The translations under genes and the position numbers were made by a program. Of a DNA stretch of 64,000 nt, positions 1-11,009 are shown one piece after another; position 1 is the stretch's first letter, and every line of letters starts with the position of its first letter. Under the pieces are notes generated by a model that saw nothing but the letters and a program-made list of their open reading frames with translations, had not been told where the DNA came from and ran no database searches. This DNA comes from Podospora pseudocomata (taxonomy: Eukaryota; Ascomycota; Sordariomycetes; Sordariales; Podosporaceae), in assembly GCF_035222375.1 (NCBI RefSeq), contig NC_085888.1, positions 3,410,001-3,474,000 on the forward strand, written 5' to 3'.

Positions 1-823
1 CATCCGTCAGCCAGCCTTTTTTTTCTTTCCTATTTACAGCATCGTCAGCGTGGCAGCGGAAGCGGCAACAAACTGGGCAGGCGATATCAGAGTGTTTTTC
101 TTCTTGTTCTCTTATCATCAGGGGTTAAAGTTGCTGTTTGGCTTTTTTCCCTTTTATCTGTCTCATTGGCGTTGTCTCTATCTTTTAAGTTTATTTGGGG
201 AAGGAGGGAGCGATTTGGGAGTATTATAGTCTACCCCCTTGATGGGATGGGCGTCATTGGTCTGCAGTGTGGGAACAAATAACAAGGGCATTACTTTTTG
301 AGTTTTTACAGTATCATTTTGCTTGTTGAAGGGGTGCGGGGGCTCTTAGCATCAGAACGGAGGGAAAGGGAGTGAGGAGGGGATGGGCCGGGGAACCAAA
401 GGGGCAAAAAGAGGGAAGTCCTTGGTGGTGGGTGGTGAGAAGGTCATATTATTGCTGGGGCTGGTAGAGTAGTATAGCATGATTCCCTGTATTTACCGGT
501 GGTTGTTTTTTGTGTTTTTGTGCGTCTCTTTGCAGAAATTTCCCGGCCCTGGAGGGCTGTGTTGGTAGTGTTTTAATGATACCTCATGACCTGAACAATG
601 GTTGGTTTGTGAAGTTGACGGTTTTCTGTGAGGAAATATCACTGATAGTGAGACAGTCGATAATGAATAGGTACACAGGAAGGTAAACAGTATTCAGGTA
701 GTGATACTTTTGAATTTTATCCATCACTTGTACATCATCCCCAAAACTCCGGAACCATTACATCAAGGAAAAACAACGACATGATAAAAATATATAATAA
801 CACCAACTAGGACGGCCGGCAGC
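1..823. other. intergenic, no gene seen
   Basis: No reading frame with coding character is visible. The sequence is GT-rich with T-runs and probably holds the 3' flank of the minus-strand secreted-protein gene that ends at 824. The far left edge may belong to a gene outside the window. Confidence 0.5.
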
Positions 824-1738
824 TTATCCGTTGATACTCGTCACGGTGCTGCTGATGGTTTGAAGAGAGGAAAGAGGGTATACCGTCCTCGTGACGGTGT
901 TGTAGACTGTCACTCTTGTGGTGGAGAGGATGGTGGATGTGCCGGTGGTGCAGCCTGCTGATTGGATGTCCTCCTCCTTCTCGTCCTCGCTGTCACTGTC
1001 ACTGTCACTGTCGCTGTCACTGTCGCTGTCACTGTCGCTTTCATCTGACACCGGGAGTGTTGGCGGGGAAGATGGCAGGGTCGAGGTTGAGGTGTGGGTG
1101 CTGATGGAGGTCGAGGTTGATGGCTGGGGTGGGTTGTAGGGGGTGAAGATGAAGGTTTGGGGGATGGTGGTAGTTGAGGAGGAGGTGATTGGTTTAGAAG
1201 GACTGTAGGGAGTTAATGTGAGGGGGGGCAGGAGTTCCTCGGGTTCGGAAGTGGATGATGATGGTTGGGTGTTGGCGGTGACAGTTACAGTGACGTATTC
1301 CTGGGATGATGTTGACTCAATTGGGGGGGAAGATGTGGTTGTCGTCGGTTCAGGGGGGTATTGAGTCAGGGTGACTGTTGACGGGAGGCGGACCACACGC
1401 GGGGGCGGGTTTGGTGATGAGAATGTCACGGTCTGGACAAGGGGAGGCACTGAATAGATTATGGGTGGTTCAGCGACCAAGCTTGGTCGTGGGATAACTG
1501 TAACTGTCTGGAGGATGGTTTCCTCGGTGGGTGGTGTTGAGAGAATGACAGTCACTGTTTGGGCTGGCGGAGGGGCCAGAGTGACGGTGATGGTCTCTCC
1601 TGGGATGATAATAGTGATGGCTGATGTGGATGCTGGGCATGGGCAGCAAGCTGTGTCATGGTTTTGAAGATGAGGAATGGCTTGAACTGGGATTGCCAGC
1701 GCAACCAAAGTTGCAAGTAGTAGTTGTGAAAAAGACAT
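824..1738 (-). CDS. secreted Ser/Thr/Pro-rich protein with Ser-Asp repeat
   Basis: A single-exon 304-residue protein. The start at 1738 is chosen over an upstream in-frame Met at 1819 because it places a clear signal peptide (MSFSQLLLATLVALAIPVQA) at the N-terminus. After a short CCPC segment the chain is almost entirely Thr, Ser, Pro and Val, with recurring ITVTL, TVTVI and YVTVTVT patches, as in heavily O-mannosylated wall proteins. Near the C-terminus is a run of about nine Ser-Asp pairs followed by an acidic stretch and a final Thr-rich segment. There is no hydrophobic C-terminal tail, so a GPI anchor is not supported. It is probably extracellular or wall-associated. No family was recognised. 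It is divergent from the lipid phosphatase gene at 2353. Confidence 0.7.
   Translation of the reverse strand: MSFSQLLLATLVALAIPVQAIPHLQNHDTACCPCPASTSAITIIIPGETITVTLAPPPAQTVTVILSTPPTEETILQTVTVIPRPSLVAEPPIIYSVPPLVQTVTFSSPNPPPRVVRLPSTVTLTQYPPEPTTTTSSPPIESTSSQEYVTVTVTANTQPSSSTSEPEELLPPLTLTPYSPSKPITSSSTTTIPQTFIFTPYNPPQPSTSTSISTHTSTSTLPSSPPTLPVSDESDSDSDSDSDSDSDSDSEDEKEEDIQSAGCTTGTSTILSTTRVTVYNTVTRTVYPLSSLQTISSTVTSING
988..1040. repeat. hexanucleotide repeat coding Ser-Asp
   Basis: Tandem TGTCAC/TGTCGC hexamers, about nine units. On the minus strand they code the Ser-Asp run of the secreted protein. Units differ only at one synonymous position, so length can change in frame by slippage. Confidence 0.9.
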
Positions 1739-2352
1739 TGTGTGGTAGGCACCTTGGTGAGAAGTGATTAGAAAACTGGAGGATGTTTCGATAGTTTGTC
1801 GAGAGACAGAAAACCTCATTTGAAGCCCATGGCCTCATCATATATCTAGAGCCGACATCACCGTGACGAAGTCGAGGACTCGAGGGCATACAAGACCAAA
1901 TTCGAAGGGATACAACATGTCGACGTATTGGCTATGTTCGCCCTCAGAGGGATTATTTTGAGTGTGGATTGAGACTCTGAAATTAGCAAAACTCGACTTT
2001 AAGCCCATGAAGACATAATAGCCCTTGCCCTTCATCAGGAGAAAGGCATGAAGGGCAAGCCACAAGGGCGTTGAAGAGCAAGGAGAGTTGATAAGTTCAA
2101 GCAGGGATCCCCACATCCAACCGCCCCCTGCACACGCCAAGAACCGTCATCCCCAGACTCTAGCCCCCCTCCAAGCAAGGCCAAGTCGGCTTTTGGGCCT
2201 TTGCGACAGGGATATTGCAAGCTGACCTGGTCCTTGATCCTCCTCAACAGAAAGCTTACCTTGTCATCTTCTCTTTCACTTTCCTGTCCTTTGCACCAGC
2301 TTCAATGCTCCGAAGCACCTTCAGATCCCTCCGACGGCGGTGACTTCTCGCC
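1739..2352. promoter_or_regulatory. shared divergent promoter region
   Basis: A 614-bp gap between the start of the secreted-protein gene (minus) and the start of the lipid phosphatase gene (plus). CT-rich sequence lies before the phosphatase ATG at 2353, which sits in a good fungal start context. An upstream ATG near 2304 runs quickly into a stop and may be a short upstream ORF. Confidence 0.5.
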
Positions 2353-3431
2353 ATGGCGCCCCCGAGGCCCAATTCGCCGGCAACCGGCAACGGTTTCCTG
2401 GCTTCCGTGATGCGATTCTGGAATGCAAGTCACTTACAGGTTGTAGTGTTTTGTTGGACTAGATGTTGATTGTGTTTCCGAATCTAGAGAACGTATGCCT
2501 CTGATTACATCGGCCTCGTCATTCTCCTCTCCAGCTACATCCTCATCCAATTCTTCGTCGAACCTTTCCACCGCATGTTCTCGCTCAACGACTTGCGCAT
2601 CTCGTTCCCCTACGCCGAGGTCGAAAGAGTTCCCCTAAGTAAACCGCCCCGTTCCCTTTTTGCGCCCCTCCACCTCATTACTGACCCTCGCGCCCCCCTC
2701 CAGCCCACGACTTCATATACGCCCTCTTCCTCCCCCTCATCCTCATCTGCCTCTCCAACCTCCTCTCCTCGGCCTCCTCCCACAAACACCACGTCACCCT
2801 CCTCGGCCTCGCCATCTCCCTCATCCTTACCTCCCTCCTAACCGACATCATCAAAAACGCCGTCGGCCGCCCCCGTCCCGACCTCCTCGCCCGATGCGCC
2901 CCCATCCCCGACACCCCCCTCGACAAGCTGGTAGACATATCCGTCTGCACCGAAACAGGCCACCACAAGCTCCACGACGGCTGGCGGTCCTTCCCCTCGG
3001 GCCACTCTTCCTTCTCCTTCGCCGGGCTGGGCTACCTCTCCCTCTTTCTGGCCGGCCAAACCCGAATCTTTGCCCACGGTCCAGGGTCAATAGCAGAGCA
3101 CACGGAAAAGGTGGTGAGGGGCGACCTCCTCAAGGCGCTGTTTTGTCTGGCGCCGCTGGTGGGCGCAACCATGATTGCTATCTCGAGGTGTCAGGACTAC
3201 AGGCATGATGTCTATGATGTGACGATTGGCGGGTTGCTGGGCTGGACGGTGGCATACTGGAGTTACAGACGGTACTGGCCTAGGTTGAGCAGCGCCAAGT
3301 GCGATGAGCCCTATGCCGGCCCGCCGGGGGCGGCAGAGGATGGACCGGGGTATGGGAGGTTGAGAGATGAGGAGGAGGGTGCTGGTGGCAGGAATGTAGG
3401 CTACCAGTTGAGAGAGCTGAATAGCAGGTGA
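2353..3431 (+). CDS. PAP2-family lipid phosphate phosphatase (DPP1-like)
   Basis: Exons 2353-2424, 2488-2638 and 2704-3431 give 316 residues. The protein carries the three PAP2 phosphatase motifs: KNAVGRPRPD (KX6RP), FPSGHSSFS (PSGH) and SRCQDYRHDVYD (SRX5HX3D), with hydrophobic segments between them, as in membrane diacylglycerol-pyrophosphate/phosphatidate phosphatases of the yeast DPP1/LPP1 type. It would dephosphorylate phosphatidate and related lipids in a vacuolar or ER membrane, with the C-terminal tail in the cytosol. The first intron is best read as a GC-AG intron (donor GCAAGT at 2425), giving RFWN/RTYASDY across the junction. A GT donor at 2440 also keeps the frame, adding five residues, but is a poor match to consensus. 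The second intron (2639-2703) is an ordinary GT-AG intron. It converges on the proteasome gene. Confidence 0.88.
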
Positions 3432-3774
3432 AGAGGAAAGCTGATTCGGGTGTATAGTGACCAACCACAACATTTGTCGACAATTGTCACACGGTATAAA
3501 GTACCATTGGGTATCTATGTACTTGGGAACTTAAACATGGGGATCTGTAAATGATGTAATAAGAGCCTGGGAACTTAACAGGTACATGCCTTCCCCTATA
3601 ACTTGCATGAAGGACCCGACAAACAGTGGCTTCAGGAAAGATGGGATACACGGTGCAGAAGCAAGGAGTTCACGTCCAGTTCAGCATCTGGCACATCTTC
3701 TATTAGTACATGCGGCGCTGAAAAACCATTCCATATCGCGATTGTTCCCGTCCACCACCATGGACCCAGTCTAT
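3432..3774. other. convergent 3' UTR space
   Basis: 343 bp between the 3' ends of the lipid phosphatase (plus) and proteasome subunit (minus) genes. Nothing beyond UTR and terminator sequence is expected, and no further ORF is supported. Confidence 0.6.
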
Positions 3775-4757
3775 TTACTCCTCCTTGGTCTCGTCCTTGG
3801 CCAAGTCGTGCTTCTTGAGTAGCGCATCGATCTCGTCGGCGCTCCATAATCTGTGGTAAATCTTGCCGTCCTTGGTCTGGCCAACCGTCGCAAACTCGAC
3901 TGTCATTTGTTAGCCATGATCCCTCTTATAAATCCGCCCCCAAGACTCACTCTTCTCGCTGCCAAGCTTGGTGGAATCCATCGTCTTGCTCAGCACCTTG
4001 ACGGCCATACCGCAGGCCTCTTCCAACGTGCAATCCTCCTTGTAATCTTGCTTCAAAAGACTCTGGGCGCTGGCGTGGTTGGCGCCCGAGCTTGTCGCCT
4101 TCCACCCGCCGTAGTTGCCTGACGGGTTGCTGAGGTAGAGCTGAAACTGGCGCTGGGGATCCCAACCGGCGTAGATGAAGGAAACGCCAAAGGGCCGGAG
4201 ACCACCGTGTTGTGTATAACCTTGCTTGAGATCGCAGAGACGACGGACGAGCTGTTCGCAGGGAATGTCTTCGTTGTATGTAAGGAGATAGCGTTGGGCG
4301 GCTTGTCGGGCGTAGTTGATGAGGATGTTGGCGTCGGCGGTCATGCCGGCGACGGCGCAAATCATGTTGCTACAAACAAAAGCCAGGTTAGCACAACCAT
4401 AGCCCATACTGAACGACCAGACATGACTGTATCGTACTCATTGAGAATGTAGAGCTTCTCAGCCGAAGTGTCCTGTTCGAGCAGCTTGGAGGTGACCTTG
4501 CGCTCAGCAGCGAGGACGATGCCATCCTTGGCCAGGATGCCAATGGCTGTGCCGGCGTGAGAAATAGCTTCGAGGGCATATTCGACCTGGTACAGGCGAC
4601 CGTCGGGGGAGAAGATGGTTGTCTAGACATGGCAGTTAGCCTCGTGGTGTACCCTTGGCCGCGAAGGGAGCTCCCAGCGCAACACCATGCCCCCAATATC
4701 GGTGGAGCCAAAGACAGCGGGCAGCCAACATACTCGGGAATCGTATCTTCTGGACAT
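3775..4757 (-). CDS. PRE9: 20S proteasome subunit alpha-type (PRE9/PSMA4)
   Basis: Four exons in transcript order: 4734-4757, 4438-4622, 3951-4369 and 3775-3899, giving 250 residues. It starts MSRRYDSR then [20 protein letters not shown], the N-terminal alpha-subunit signature that gates the core particle. Later blocks ([73 protein letters not shown]) match the alpha3/PSMA4 subfamily. As an alpha subunit it lacks a catalytic Thr and forms part of the outer heptameric ring. The C-terminus is Lys/Asp/Glu-rich ([13 protein letters not shown]). All introns are short GT-AG (51, 68 and 111 bp). The first exon is only 24 nt (eight codons), which automatic annotation could miss. It is divergent from BYE1 across a 1.1-kb promoter. 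Confidence 0.95.
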
Positions 4758-5899
4758 GATGGCAGTTGTTTACTGTTGGAGTTGGAAGCGGGGAGGAGTG
4801 ATGGCGGTGACGGCAACGATTGGCCTCTTTCAGGCGCTTGTCGGGAACAATCGTGTGGTTTGGGGTTTTATGGCAAGTCCAACAGTTGGAACTAAGGCTG
4901 ATGGATGGATGGATGTTGCTGCACCTCGCCCTCACCTTCAGGTAGCCCCCCCCAGCCTGGGAGCTCTAGGCAAGCGCCCTCACACGCGTAGCTCCTGTTG
5001 CTGCCTGACCTGCAAGGCACATGTCCCGCCATCGGGACTTGAACCTGCCAAGCTCCGACTCTCTGCCACTGCTACAAAACCCCACCTGCTGCTTGTCACA
5101 AAAAAAAGCGTTACATAACAAGCACAGGCCGATTTCCCGTCCTCCCCAAGCTTCCAAATCCAATCCCTCTCGGCTCTTCCGCTGGCCGTTCGCGCTTCTT
5201 CTTCGGCCATCTCTCCACCTTCGATCAATCTCCTCTTTCCAACCTCCGCAATTCGTCACCCAAAAATCGAGAAACGCGATTGAGTCAACAAACGTGACAA
5301 CGCCATTGTCGCATACTGACACCTTACAAAGAATTATCTTACTCCGTTACGCAGTCCTTCGTTTTGCTGGAATCGACCCGTCGCGCCACGCCACTGCGCG
5401 CCCGCTCCATCCATCCATCTACTTACCTACCTACCTTCTGAAGCTTGGACTTGCTAGCTGTGAGGAAAGTTTGGGACCTCCCCCCTCCTTCGCCGCCAAA
5501 GAGAGGAAGAGGGAAATACTACCGTGGGCGCTTTGGTTTCTTCGCGGGATAGCTTCGGGCAGGGCTTATCCTCTTGAATTCTGTTTACTTTTTGTTGCTT
5601 TTCAATTCTCTCGCGTCACGTCGGGCAGTCAGATGGCAATCTGGTGGTCATTTTAGTTCCCATGCAAGCGTAAAATACCTACCTACCTGATCGAGTGACC
5701 CGCATGCCATCTCATCGCATACCCATCTAGGTAGCCATCTATCTACCTAGCTTTTTGAGCAAACAGTAGCCCACCCACTCGGCAAGCGACAGGAGAGGAG
5801 AGCAAGCACGCCTCCATTGTCTGGCTGCTGCCACGCCTACCTACCTACTACCTACTGAACCTTCCACCCGTTTACCGTCCGTCTCCCTTTGACGCGACC
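4758..5899. promoter_or_regulatory. divergent promoter region, PRE9/BYE1
   Basis: 1.1 kb between two divergent starts. It is C- and CT-rich toward BYE1, with several CTAC/ACCT tetranucleotide runs (about 5421-5436, 5677-5688 and 5838-5855) of the kind common in sordariomycete promoters and 5' UTRs. A 211-codon open frame at 5021-5656 has low-complexity, non-conserved composition and is not called. A short stretch near 5025-5050 resembles a tRNA T-arm but the rest of a tRNA is missing. Confidence 0.5.
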
Positions 5900-8800
5900 A
5901 TGTCTGGTAAGCAGCAACGTGCGCGGCGACTGAACCCTTCGCGCACACCCACCCCCACCCCCAACTCTTCTTCCAAGCCCAACAGGAGCAGCAGCAGCAG
6001 CAGTATGGCTCCGCGACGCCGGTCTGCGCGCACCACTCAGACCGCTCTCAAGAACCAGCAACTGACTCTCGACTTAACTTCAGACCCAGAACCCCGCCGC
6101 TCCGTCAGAGCGACAAAGGGCCAGCACAAGGCCCACGAACAGCTCGACCAGCTCGTCGAACCGCCAAAGAAGCGAACCGGCGGCTCCAAGAAGGGCAAGA
6201 AGGCTGCCCCCGAACCCGAAGAACCAGAGGAGGAGATCATCCGCTGCGTGTGCGGCGCCACCGAGCAAGATGAGGACTCCGGTGAAGCCTGGATCGCTTG
6301 CGACACCTGTACCGCCTGGCAACACAACATCTGCATGGGGGTGAGCCAGTTCGCCGAAGACATACCTAAGAATTATTTCTGCGAACAGTGCAAGCCAGAG
6401 AACCACAAGGAGCTGTTGGCCAGCATGGAGAGGGGCGAGAAGCTCTGGGAAACACGGCGCAAGAACTATGAAGAGGAAAAGACCAAGAAGAAGAAGGGCA
6501 CCAAGAAGGGCAAGAAGCGAACAAGTGACCTCAAGGAGGAAGCATCGCGGACGCCACAGCAGTCACCGCCACCACCTCTTCCACCGGCACCCGAACCTAA
6601 GAAGGAAAAGGAAACCAAGGCGTCGGGTCAGAAGCGGAAAACCGCCGACGGGGCTCAGGAGAAGGAGAACAAGGTAAGTTTTTCACAGCAACTCCATGCC
6701 TTGATCTATGTAAGTCACTAACTCCGGCGGCTCTCTTTCCCCCAGAAGCTTCGCAAAGTCACCGAGACACAGTCTGTTCCGGTATCTACACCGGCTTATA
6801 CCCCTCCTGCTGACCTCCCTTCCAAAGCCACCGAGCTGCCAGACAGTCGGCAGGGTGTGGCTAAGGCGCTCGTGAAGTCTCTTGTGCACTCGCTTGGCGC
6901 GGCAGAAAAGAAGGGTGTTGTTCCCTCCGATGGGATGCCTGTCAGTGATCGTGCCGAAAGGTTTGCGCTCCAGATCGAGCGCGCCGTCTACGATACCCAT
7001 CCCACCCAGGACTCCTACCGCAACCAGGGCAGGACTCTTGTCCACAACCTCAAGTCCAACCTCGAACTGGGATCCCGGCTGCTGGAAGGGACTCTGACAC
7101 CGCCCATGCTGGCTGCCATGTCTACTGAAGAGCTGGCATCCAAGGAGCTCCAGGATCAGACAGCCGAGATGAAGGCCCGGGCCGAGAAGCAAGCCATCAA
7201 GATCACCGAGGATGTGCCCCGGATACGGAGAACGCACAAGGGCGACGAGGTGATTGGCGACGACAACTATGCCATGACCACGGAAGACATCCCGTCAGCT
7301 CCCGTGCGTCGACCTAGCGCCCCAAAGTCGGAACCTAGAGAGTCGTCGGAAGCGAGCCGTGCCAGGTCGGCATCTCGAGGGTTGGCTGTCGACACGCAGC
7401 AGTCACCCAGTCGCGCCGACTTTGATCTGAACAAGGTCTATTCCAGTGTCAAATCGCCAGCCGTTTCTCAGCGCCCGGCTGCTCCCCTGGCTGCCCCGCC
7501 CGCAACCGGTCCCGGCGTGGACCCAGATGTTGATCGCATGCTTGATGATGACGGGAGCCAGTCACCGCCATATTCGCCAAAAGAAGAGACGGATCCGGAT
7601 GTGGTGTGGCGTGGGAATCTGGTCATGAACACCATTGCCGAGTTCCAAGTCACCGCGAAGCACATTGGCGGTGCGAACCCCGGAGAGAGCGTTGGTTTAA
7701 CGTGGGATAAGGTTATCCCAAAGAACATTACCGTCTGCGGGCGCATAGATGAGCAAGCAGCCAATGTGTATCTTTGCGGAATGCGCTACAGCCAAGTCTC
7801 CGAGGTCATCGTGGTGAACCTGGAGCCAACATCCCCTCAAGGCAAGGCCGGCATGCAGAAGCTTGTCGAGTATTTTGTCAACAAGAAGAGATATGGTGTG
7901 GTGGACCGCAAGGGGCTGGCAAACGTCCGAGACAGCTATCTCGTGCCCGTCCTACCCGGTGCAGGTGGCCACCCTGAGTTTATGATGAATCTGGAGGACA
8001 ACTTCATCCCGCAGTCAAGAACTGAGCCGATGTTGCTCGCCGTATTCGTCTATCGATGGGAAGACGGCAAAGTACAACCGAAGGCCCCCCCAGTGCTGAC
8101 GCAGGCCCCGGTTCGACACGACTACGCGCAGTCTCCTGACACACCGACTCCCACATCAGCAGGCTTCCCGCTGGCCAACCGCCAGTCCAGCACAGCGCCA
8201 GCCTACTCACCCACGGTGAATTCAGGGGCATTCCCGAACTATCCGACTCCTCCCCGGAACAGCGCCACTCCCCTCCAGCAGCAGGTGGTGGCGCCTCCCC
8301 CACAGCCTCAAGAGCCAGCCCTGAGTCCGGAGCAGGCTCACAGGGCGGAGTCACAGCGGCGAGGAGAGGCCGAAGCCCGGGAGGTACTTGGCCAGTACAT
8401 GAGAAGTCCGACGGTTGCGTTCCTTCTTCCTCAGGCCTTTGCCATGACGCGCTCGGAGTGGGAACTCATAAGGAGGGTATACGAGCGTGAACCCAAAGCC
8501 AGAGAAGATCTGCCATACCTTAGTCAGGTTCTGGAACGAGAGGCTCCGGGGCCTCAAAGCCAGCCCTCAGGGCCTTCTCCTCCACCGCCTCCACCGCCGT
8601 TGCAGCAACCACAGCAGCAGCCACAACAACCAAGGCCGCAACAGTTCCAGCCCCCTCTCCAGCAGCATCAGCAGCATCAGCAGCAACACTTTCACCCGCC
8701 CCCGCAGCAGCAACGCCAGCCTCCGTATTCACATCTGCAGCAAGTTCAGCCGCCTCAGCAGCATCAGCAGCACCAGCAGCAACAAGGAGCCCAGCGATCC

Positions 8801-9007
8801 CCAACACAGCCACATCACCCTCAGCTTCAGCCACAGCAGCAGCAGCAGCAGCAGTCACAAGCAGTCCCGGTCCGGCAGACGGCCGTGCCCCCTCCGCAGA
8901 TCCCACCTGTAGGGCACGCCGCGGGACCTCCGAGACAGACGCCCATCCCACCCCCCCCCATCCCGCCACAGGCAACCGCTACAACCACGGCGGGATCGCA
9001 ACCGTAG
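5900..9007 (+). CDS. BYE1: BYE1-like PHD finger/TFIIS-core/SPOC transcription elongation factor
   Basis: Exons 5900-6673 and 6746-9007 give 1011 residues. Domains in order: a basic Ser-rich N-terminus; a PHD finger at about 115-166 with ligands C116, C118, C134, C137, H142, C145, C161 and C164 (RCVCGATEQD, WIACDTCTAWQHNICMG, YFCEQC), expected to read methylated H3K4; a Lys-rich linker; a TFIIS central domain at about 296-410 (RAERFALQIERAVYD, LKSNLELGSRLLEG), which in yeast Bye1 contacts Pol II; and a SPOC domain at about 545-690 (VVWRGNLVMNTIAEFQVTA). The long C-terminal third is Pro/Gln/His-rich with CAG runs. PHD plus TFIIS-core plus SPOC is the Bye1 architecture. It is longer than yeast Bye1 mainly because of the Gln/Pro tail. 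A later ATG at 6005 is an alternative start. It probably acts on nuclear Pol II chromatin. Confidence 0.92.
8587..8862. repeat. CAG/CAA-rich low-complexity coding region
   Basis: Interrupted CAG, CAA and CAT triplets coding Gln/His/Pro in the BYE1 tail, including a pure CAG run near 8833-8855. It is prone to length change but stays in frame. Confidence 0.85.
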
Positions 9008-9662
9008 GAGGAAGTGGCGGCGGGGAGGATATTGGCGACGCTCAGCACTGCTCTTGAGAAGATGTTTGACGACGCTCACGCGAGCGAACATGATTGGGAA
9101 GGAATGGGGTTGGGGAGTTGATAAAAAAAAATTGCGCTAAGTGGAAGGAAGCTAGGCAAATCATTGTTTATTTGCTTTCTTGGCTCGGCTCGGGAAGGAA
9201 ATTTATTCGGAGGAGTTGCTCACTCTTTTCCTGGAGTTGGTGGGCATCTTGTTGTTCGGCTTCTGCTCGTGTTTTGAGTGTTTGATTGGTCTCTAGTTGC
9301 ACTTTTAGGGACGGGCCTGGGTAGTTGTTTGGTTGGAACGAGGTGTGTCGTTGGAGTTTCATGTGACGTGGTTGGAGGGAGGGGAGGGAGCAAGGGATCG
9401 AGACTGGTAGATGGGTTTTATTTGTTTTATTTCATCAGGTTTTGGTGCTGACATGGGTGGTAGTTGTTGTTGTGATTAATATCACTTGCCTATTTAGTTG
9501 GTCTTCTTCTGTGTGTATCTTTTAAGAGGCAGCTTTTTATCTTTTTCAAAGTTGCTAGGTCGTTCGTTGTGTGATCTGATCATGGCTTTTGTGAAGCTAG
9601 TTATGTATGTGCAATTCGCCTCTGGCACATGCTGTAATATCATCCCGGGTATCTTTATTGTC
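9008..9662. other. convergent 3' UTR space
   Basis: 655 bp between the convergent 3' ends of BYE1 and MED7. The sequence is T/G-rich with A-runs near 9123 and no supported ORF. It probably holds both 3' UTRs. Confidence 0.6.
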
Positions 9663-10475
9663 TTAGGCAAACTCCAACTCCACACTTCCAACCGTGCACC
9701 TCTCGGCCGCCACCCTCCTCCTCTCCTCCGTCTCCCTGCCCCCTATTGAGCCCATCGTGACCACCTCGTCGTCCAGCCTCGGCAGCTCCAGACTCCCCAA
9801 CCCCTCAATCATCCTCCTGGCCTTGTCCACCACCCCCCTAATGGCGGCGGTCTCGGCCCTCTTGGTGTCGAGCTGGTCCTGCATGATCTGTATGAGCTGC
9901 TCCCGTGCCTGATGGGGGCGGTATTCGTTTAGGGTGTGGTGGAAGTTGAGGATGAGGGTCTTGAGGTCCTGGATCTTGGCGGCGCCGTGGGCGGGGTTGT
10001 GGGACATTACGCCGACGAGTTCGAGGTAGTTTAGGAGGATGGACTTTGCGAGCTTTTTGAGTTCGAAGGAGCGGTCGAGGTGTTTGGAGTCTTGGGAGGA
10101 GGGGTTGATGGAGGCGGGGAGGAGGGGTGTTACGCCCGCTTCGGTGAGGGATTGGAGGGTGTCGGTTAGCTGGGGGGAGGGGAGTGTTAGTATAGGGAAG
10201 GGAAGGGGGGAGGAGGAAAAACGGACTGCTTGGGCTTCGCTATATAACCTCCATTTTCCGTCTGTTGGTTCGGGTGGTGGTTGGAGATTGATGAGGTCTT
10301 CTGGGATGGAGGGGAGGCGGGTTATGGAATTTGCGTCGGGGGTGGAGTGTGCTGTCGCGTAGTCTGATTTAAGGGTGTCGTAGCGGGAGATGTTCTCGGG
10401 GGTGAAATCTTTCCAGAACGGTGGAGGGTCAGGCCAGGTCGATGTTACGCGGTTGGTATCTTCCTCCTCGGCCAT
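9663..10475 (-). CDS. MED7: Mediator complex subunit 7
   Basis: Two exons in transcript order, 10227-10475 and 9663-10169, give 251 residues. The N-terminus carries the Med7 signature [17 protein letters not shown] and [20 protein letters not shown]. The core [21 protein letters not shown] and [25 protein letters not shown] is the conserved helix region that pairs with Med21 in the Mediator middle module. The intron at 10170-10226 is 57 nt, has a CTAAC branch site and C-rich tract, and is an exact multiple of three without a stop, so an unspliced reading gives a 270-residue protein with a 19-residue Pro/Ser insertion. Splicing is preferred because the insertion interrupts a conserved segment. 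It is divergent from the ZNF830-like gene. Confidence 0.93.
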   Translation of the reverse strand: MAEEEDTNRVTSTWPDPPPFWKDFTPENISRYDTLKSDYATAHSTPDANSITRLPSIPEDLINLQPPPEPTDGKWRLYSEAQAVRFSSSPLPFPILTLPSPQLTDTLQSLTEAGVTPLLPASINPSSQDSKHLDRSFELKKLAKSILLNYLELVGVMSHNPAHGAAKIQDLKTLILNFHHTLNEYRPHQAREQLIQIMQDQLDTKRAETAAIRGVVDKARRMIEGLGSLELPRLDDEVVTMGSIGGRETEERRRVAAERCTVGSVELEFA

Positions 10476-11009
10476 GTTGTCAGGGTGGGTGTCGCACGAG
10501 TGGGGATGGAGGTGATGTTTGCAGAGAGGTGGTAGTGGCTGAGAGCCTTCTTAAATTGTTCTGGGGCAATAATAAAGCTGGTAGTCACTCGTAGTCAGGC
10601 AGTAGTCAACTAGGCGCATTCAACGTTGAAAGATGATGATGTTTGGTGAAATGCGCACCTTTGCGACTGGCTGTGGCTGAAGCTTCCCCAGGTTACACCA
10701 AGTGGGGATCACTTCGGGAGCTTCCCTGTGGCTGCCCCGCTGTCAGCTGCCAAGGGTCCGACTTCAGCGCTCCAAGCGCCTTCGAATTTATTCCACTTTA
10801 GGGACAGTCGGGTACATCATCACCCCCAACAACGACTACCTAATCCACTAAGTGAATGCTTATTGACGTCTACAATAGACCGCCATCTTCGTCCCCTTTT
10901 CGCTGTTTTACTCTACCCAACTAACCCATTGATTGCGACATTTTCCACCACCTCGAGATCCACCACCTTGTGCATCTCACTACTGCGCCTCGACTCGTAC
11001 ATGTTCATC
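10476..11009. promoter_or_regulatory. divergent promoter, MED7/ZNF830-like
   Basis: 534 bp between divergent starts of two nuclear-function genes. An open frame continues upstream of the ZNF830-like ATG to 10728 but has no conserved character. Confidence 0.5.

Noticed and set aside
2660-3208. 182-codon His/Pro/Arg-rich plus-strand frame
   Set aside because: Shadow of the PAP2 phosphatase exon, whose frame carries all three catalytic motifs.
5015-5060. tRNA-like T-arm on the minus strand
   Set aside because: GGTTCAAGTCCC is present but the stem does not pair properly and no D-arm, anticodon arm or acceptor partner is found.
5021-5656. 211-codon open frame in the PRE9/BYE1 promoter
   Set aside because: Low-complexity Pro/Ser/Leu composition, no domain, and it lies in a CT-rich leader region between two well supported divergent genes.
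6674-6745. Second GTAAGT donor at 6710 in the BYE1 intron, which would add 12 residues in frame
   Set aside because: It would leave a 36-nt intron with the CTAAC branch site only a few bases from the donor, too short for fungal splicing.
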